Notes under the pieces: model-generated | Told to the model about the DNA's origin: nothing | The model's input: only the letters and a program-made list of their open reading frames with translations | The model's database searches: none | NCBI GenBank assembly: GCA_964035795.1 | Contig: OZ038320.1 | Span: 22,834,589 to 22,898,588 of the forward strand | Reading direction: 5' to 3' | From: Pterobdella sp. o SKG-2022 | Lineage: Eukaryota; Annelida; Clitellata; Hirudinida; Piscicolidae | DNA length: 64,000 nt | Translations under genes and position numbers: made by a program | In this document: one piece after another, positions 60,001-64,000 of the stretch | Layout of the letters: each line of letters begins with the position of its first letter | Position numbering within the stretch: the first letter of the stretch is position 1

Positions 60001-61884
60001 TTTTCTATTTTTTCCATTGTTTGGTTTGGTTTTGTTTTACTATTTCTCATAAATCTTTCTGAGATAAATGACATCATTTAAAGTTGTAAATTGGTCACAT
60101 TTTTCACAAATTCTACATATTGGTCCGAATCTGCTTCAATCTGGTCAGTGAAAAAATCGTTTTTTTTTCTATAGCTAGCTTAAAGTGCCTGTCCGGGTAA
60201 GCGAGGAAACAAAAGTGCATTAAAGTCTCGATATGTGGGAAAAGTTAAGCTTTTGTTTTATCTCATGATAAAATTAAAAATGTTTTGTTTGTTCACATTA
60301 TATATAAATAATGGACATTTAAAATTGTTTAAAACGGTTGCCGGTCTTTTGGACCCGATATAATTAATCAGCTGATCAAAGAACAAAAAATTATGGGATA
60401 TAAATAAAAAACCGATAATAAATTAAAATTTTGAAGTGAAACCGGTTTTTATGCCTCTCAACAGACTTCACCAATTCACCTCCGTTGCAACTGAAATTGA
60501 TAGTTCGTCTTGTAGAAAACAATATCAGTTTCGAGTTTTACGCTTGTAGGTTCTTCTATTCAGATGCTAATCACACAATTTGCATATTTTTCTAAGTTCA
60601 TCAATACTTCCTTTTTTAAACCATTTTTCGCATCAGTTTGTTGCCAAGTTCAAAATTAAATTCTCTAAATCAAAAATTTTTGGTTTTATTTCATACAAAC
60701 CAAAATAAGAATCACGAGTTTTAATGGAAAATAAATTTGAATATAAATCAAACACAATAAATTCATTTCAATAAACTTATTTTGATTCAAATGCAGATTG
60801 GTGTATAAACAGTCTTTAGAAGAGCTTCAACATTTGATGAGAACATTGAGCTCCCAGCCACATGATTCATGGGTGAAGACTAGCAACCCATAGTTGGAAT
60901 GCTTTTTCTGTGCACCACATCCACTTAGAGGTTTGGTTTTTTTTTCAAGAGGCCGATTGGAGAGGAGGGGGGAAGTCCACTTTTAGGAAGACTGGGCTCA
61001 GAGTCAGTTGGTGTTCGAAGACTCAACTTTCAGAACTAAATTTAATTCGTTTCGATTTTCAGTAATTATAAAAAATCTCGATCACAAACATATCGATTGT
61101 TCTATTAATCATTGAGTTTCCTGAGTTTATTGTAGACAGGTTGTTGTCTCAAACTTTCAAGCTGAATGTAAGCATTTTCATTTCACATTTATGTTAAGGG
61201 TAGCGGAGTTAATCGTTTAAATGCATTTTGCAGGAAAAAGTTTTGGAGACTTGGTTTCAAAAATGTATGTATTTAATTATAAACATTGGTGTAGTGATAT
61301 ACTGTCAAAGCTCCTCCAAACTTTATTGTTCTTTCAGTGCATCCTCTTTCTAAGCTCTTTTTTCGTCTTTATTCCTTTCTTTTGATTTGAACATGTCTAG
61401 ATTAAATGAGATTGGTCAAGCTAGTTTTCTTTTTTTCTTTGTCCTCTTTTTCTAATTCTTATTTTTTTGTATATATCACTACATTAAACGTTTAAGAATT
61501 AAATACATAACTTTAGAAAATAGAATAATACTCTTGAAACAGAGTCTTCAAGACCTTCTGCAAACATTTCAAACGATTATCTCAAACTCTGCCATCCCCA
61601 ACGTAAATGCTGCAAACTTAAATGAAAATGTTTACATTCAATGCGAAAGTGCAAGATGACAACCTGCCTGAACAAACTCTGAAAACTTAATGATTAAAAA
61701 AACAATCAACATTGCTTGTAAAAGAAAAATTTTATAAATAACCGAATATCCAGACAAGTCTGCAAAAGTTCCAAAACCAGCCCCCAACGCACCACAGACC
61801 AACAGTCGGACCTGTCTTCCTTTTGAAGGCAAACGCCTTTTCACCACTGCACCTTTCATTTTCTTCCACCTCCCCACACCCTCC
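57061..61884. other. AT-rich spacer with two small compositional islands
   Basis: Island one, 58120-58280, holds several short stems (ACCCTAAAAGGGT near 58203; CTCCAAAACTGTATTGGAG near 58160). Island two, 60830-61030, is close to balanced base composition, with a GGAGAGGAGGGGGGAAGTCC run and GACTGGGCTCAG. Both resemble short non-coding repeats. The rest is AT-rich without a recognised feature. Confidence 0.35.
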
Positions 61885-62100
61885 CTCCTTTTTTCCTTCC
61901 TTCCTTCCTTCTTTCCTTCCTTCCTTCCTTCCTTCCTTCCTTCCTTCCTTCCTTCCTTCCTTCCTTCCTTCCTTCCTTCCTTCCTTCCTTCCTTCCTTCC
62001 TTCCTTCCTTCCTTCCTTCCTTCCTTCCTTCCTTCCTTCCTTCCTTCCTTTCTTCCTTCCTTCCTTCCTTCCTTCCTTCCTTCCTTCCTTCCTTCCTTCC
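61885..62100. repeat. (TTCC)n tetranucleotide microsatellite
   Basis: About 215 bases of TTCC repeats, with rare TTTCC interruptions near 61911 and 62049. The long plus and minus open frames across it (Pro/Ser/Phe/Leu or Gly/Arg/Lys/Glu repeats) are artefacts. The C-rich flanks (61740-61884 and 62101-62200) may belong to an element that carries the tract. Confidence 0.97.
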
Positions 62101-62200
62101 ACCTTATTTGGTCGACTTCACTACCTTCCATCTTTACCAACTTGCCTAAACGAGCCATCATATAGCCGCTCACAACTGGATCATTGTTAACTTACGTGTT

Positions 62201-63177
62201 TTATCTGAATACATATACTTTATTTTACGTTATCAAAATTATCATCGTTATTATGAACTATCACCTTTTTTAATACCAAAACCTCAATGCTTTTCTATAT
62301 AAGCACCATTATCACCACCACAATAATTATCACAATTAACGTAGTTTTCATCACCATTGGAATACTTATTATATATTATAATTCATTTTCATTAAAGGAT
62401 AATTTTTAATATTTAAATTGAATAAAACTATTTTTTTTAAATCAAAAATTCAATATATTTCGATGACCAATATACAAATTGAATTTTCATAAAAAATATT
62501 CAAATATTTTAAAAAATCTAACGGCAACTTACAATAGATGGCAATGAGCATTGTCAGGCTTTCAAACGTGATTGACCGTTGAAGAATGGATCCAAATGTG
62601 TCAAATGAATAAAATGAGCCGAGTTTTTTTTATCAATTCATCATTTTTCAAACTTTGAAAAACCTAGGGGTTTGTGTCAAAGCCTCTCTGAGTTAATTGT
62701 TAAACTAAATACATCAAGTTATAGATTAATTTCAATTTAGAAAAAATTATGAGTGGTAACTCACTCTTTTCTCAAAAAAAACTACTCTTGCTTTTTTGTA
62801 GTGTATATCTACATGAAACTTTTTGAATCAGAAAATTCATTTGCGTTCATCATATAGAAAATTGTTCTGAGAAACTGAAGTTTTCATTCAAACACAAGTT
62901 GTTTTCGCGGCTAAAAAGTTTGAAGGAGAAAACAGCTCATAAAGGCTATATTCTTACGTCGAAGTTGAACCCCTTAACATATAATTAAAAATCAATAATA
63001 TTTATTTGAAAAGTTTTTAATAAAAACAAAAAATTTTGTGTAAAATTTAATAGTAAAAAACTGAGCCAAATAATATGAATTAGTGCCATAGCTTCTATTC
63101 CTTGTATAAAATCTTTAATCAGTTGTCAAAAAACGGAGTTTTTTCAATTTTCTTGTATTTATACAGGATTTTAGCTT
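62201..63177. other. AT-rich spacer, no gene seen
   Basis: No recognised feature, apart from possible introns or upstream parts of the candidate exon at 63178-63468. Confidence 0.4.
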
Positions 63178-63468
63178 ATGTATTTGAACGAAAGCTTATT
63201 TTTACAGTTTTCTTTGTTTTGTGTCAGATATGTTGCTTCTTTCGACTTTGAAAGTTTTCTTTTCAAGCTATTGTTGTTGTTAACCCTGGTGCTCCTATTG
63301 ACAATAATAAGTATCTCTCTCTTGCTCTATCAATTCAGAACACTTGATCATAAACACACTTACTTCCACTGGGTCCGTCCTCAGGCTTTCGGACTCAAGC
63401 TGTATAGGATTGTTGAAAAGATGAAACTTTTCATGAATATGAATGTGACAAAAAAAGCAAAATGGTGA
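63178..63468 (+). CDS. Candidate terminal exon of a membrane protein, plus strand
   Basis: After acceptor-like TATTTATACAG (63165), or TTTTTACAG at 63208, a frame runs to TGA at 63468. It has a long hydrophobic segment (LFKLLLLLTLVLLLTIISIS) of transmembrane length. This is followed by HTYFHWVRPQAFGLKLYRIV and a basic end (VTKKAKW), as in a single-span protein with a cytosolic basic tail. Codon choice around 63280-63420 is more balanced than in the spacer. I do not recognise the family and found no upstream exons. Confidence 0.35.
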   Translation: MYLNESLFLQFSLFCVRYVASFDFESFLFKLLLLLTLVLLLTIISISLLLYQFRTLDHKHTYFHWVRPQAFGLKLYRIVEKMKLFMNMNVTKKAKW

Positions 63469-64000
63469 AAGATGAAATTATATTAGGATATAATAGAAGA
63501 AAAGATGATTTTTTGGCTTTTACTTGGGATAGAAGAAGACGATCACTATGATTTAAGATAGCTTTTGATGAAAGGCGGTTTTTCAACTAATATTTTGTTG
63601 TGTTGTTTGAATGTATTTGAGTACAAAAATCAAGTTTATTTTTTTCAGGTTAGATTATATTATTCTAGGATTAATATTTGTTCGCTCAGTTTTCATGTTT
63701 ATTGTATAATTGTAACTTTTTAAGTCGTCTTTTTGTTGGTTGCTGTTTTTTCTGTAGACATCTTTATCGGGAATTATATCTAAAGAAGAAAATTAATTAT
63801 ATATATATGAATATAATTTAGCTTTATTTTAATACTATAGCATGGCTCATGACCAAAGTACTTAAAGTTTACTGTTTACCTTAACTTAAATGGTTTTTAG
63901 ATAAATTCTTTATTTGGCGCCAAGCTGGATGCAATTTTATGTAAACGCTTAAGGCATTTTCCGTATAAAAGTTTATATAGACAAATAATTATCTAAAGGT
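63469..64000. other. AT-rich sequence to the window edge
   Basis: No gene recognised. A short AT microsatellite lies at about 63798-63810. It could hold the 3' UTR of the preceding candidate exon. Confidence 0.4.

Noticed and set aside
61638..62173. Long open frames on both strands across 61.6-62.2 kb
   Set aside because: They are translations of the TTCC/GGAA repeat (Gly-Arg-Lys-Glu or Phe-Leu-Pro-Ser cycles), with no independent coding evidence.

Overview
The window is strongly AT-rich eukaryotic DNA. Its genes are split into many short exons with consensus GT/AG borders, separated by long AT-rich introns and spacers. Three recognisable genes indicate a bilaterian animal: a peptide GPCR of the orexin/allatotropin type, a CLC-6/7-type chloride transporter, and an axonemal outer-arm dynein intermediate chain (DNAI2). 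The dynein chain implies motile cilia or flagella and argues against nematodes and other groups that lack them. I cannot name the species; an AT-rich invertebrate is most likely. All three recognised genes lie on the minus strand.

Layout. 1-4.1 kb: a CR1/L2-like LINE relic, a (GA)n tract and the first coding exon of the GPCR. 4.5-21.7 kb: mostly gene-free AT-rich DNA holding an RT scrap, a near-perfect foldback of about 126 bp (5908-6033), four further 3'-end copies of the same CR1/L2-like family (all on the plus strand, the best at 12.55-13.53 kb), and one candidate terminal exon at 20.2 kb. 21.7-28.2 kb: no recognised gene, plus one broken coding relic. 28.2-39.2 kb: a complete 15-exon DNAI2 gene (579 residues by my splicing) whose intron 6 holds a decayed full-coding-length LINE (33.3-36.06 kb). 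39.2-45.5 kb: one well-marked terminal exon of an unidentified gene, and weaker exon candidates. 45.56-51.68 kb: an 18-exon CLC gene (963 residues by my splicing) with membrane domain, two CBS domains and a long acidic/basic tail. Immediately upstream is an unidentified cysteine-rich exon whose stop lies 7 bases from the CLC start codon. 54.3-54.75 kb: possible exons of another minus-strand gene. 56.1-57.06 kb: an unusual GC-rich, hairpin-rich and strand-skewed block. 61.9-62.1 kb: a (TTCC)n tract. 63.2 kb: a candidate membrane-protein terminal exon on the plus strand.

The most interesting biology is in the CLC protein. It is clearly CLC-6/7-like in layout, but by my alignment all three residues that line and gate the anion path are replaced: central Ser to Gly, gating Glu to Gln, central Tyr to Leu. 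The internal proton Glu is Asp. The genes do not form one pathway. Splice sites and alignments were made by hand from the sequence and remembered family features. No database search was run.
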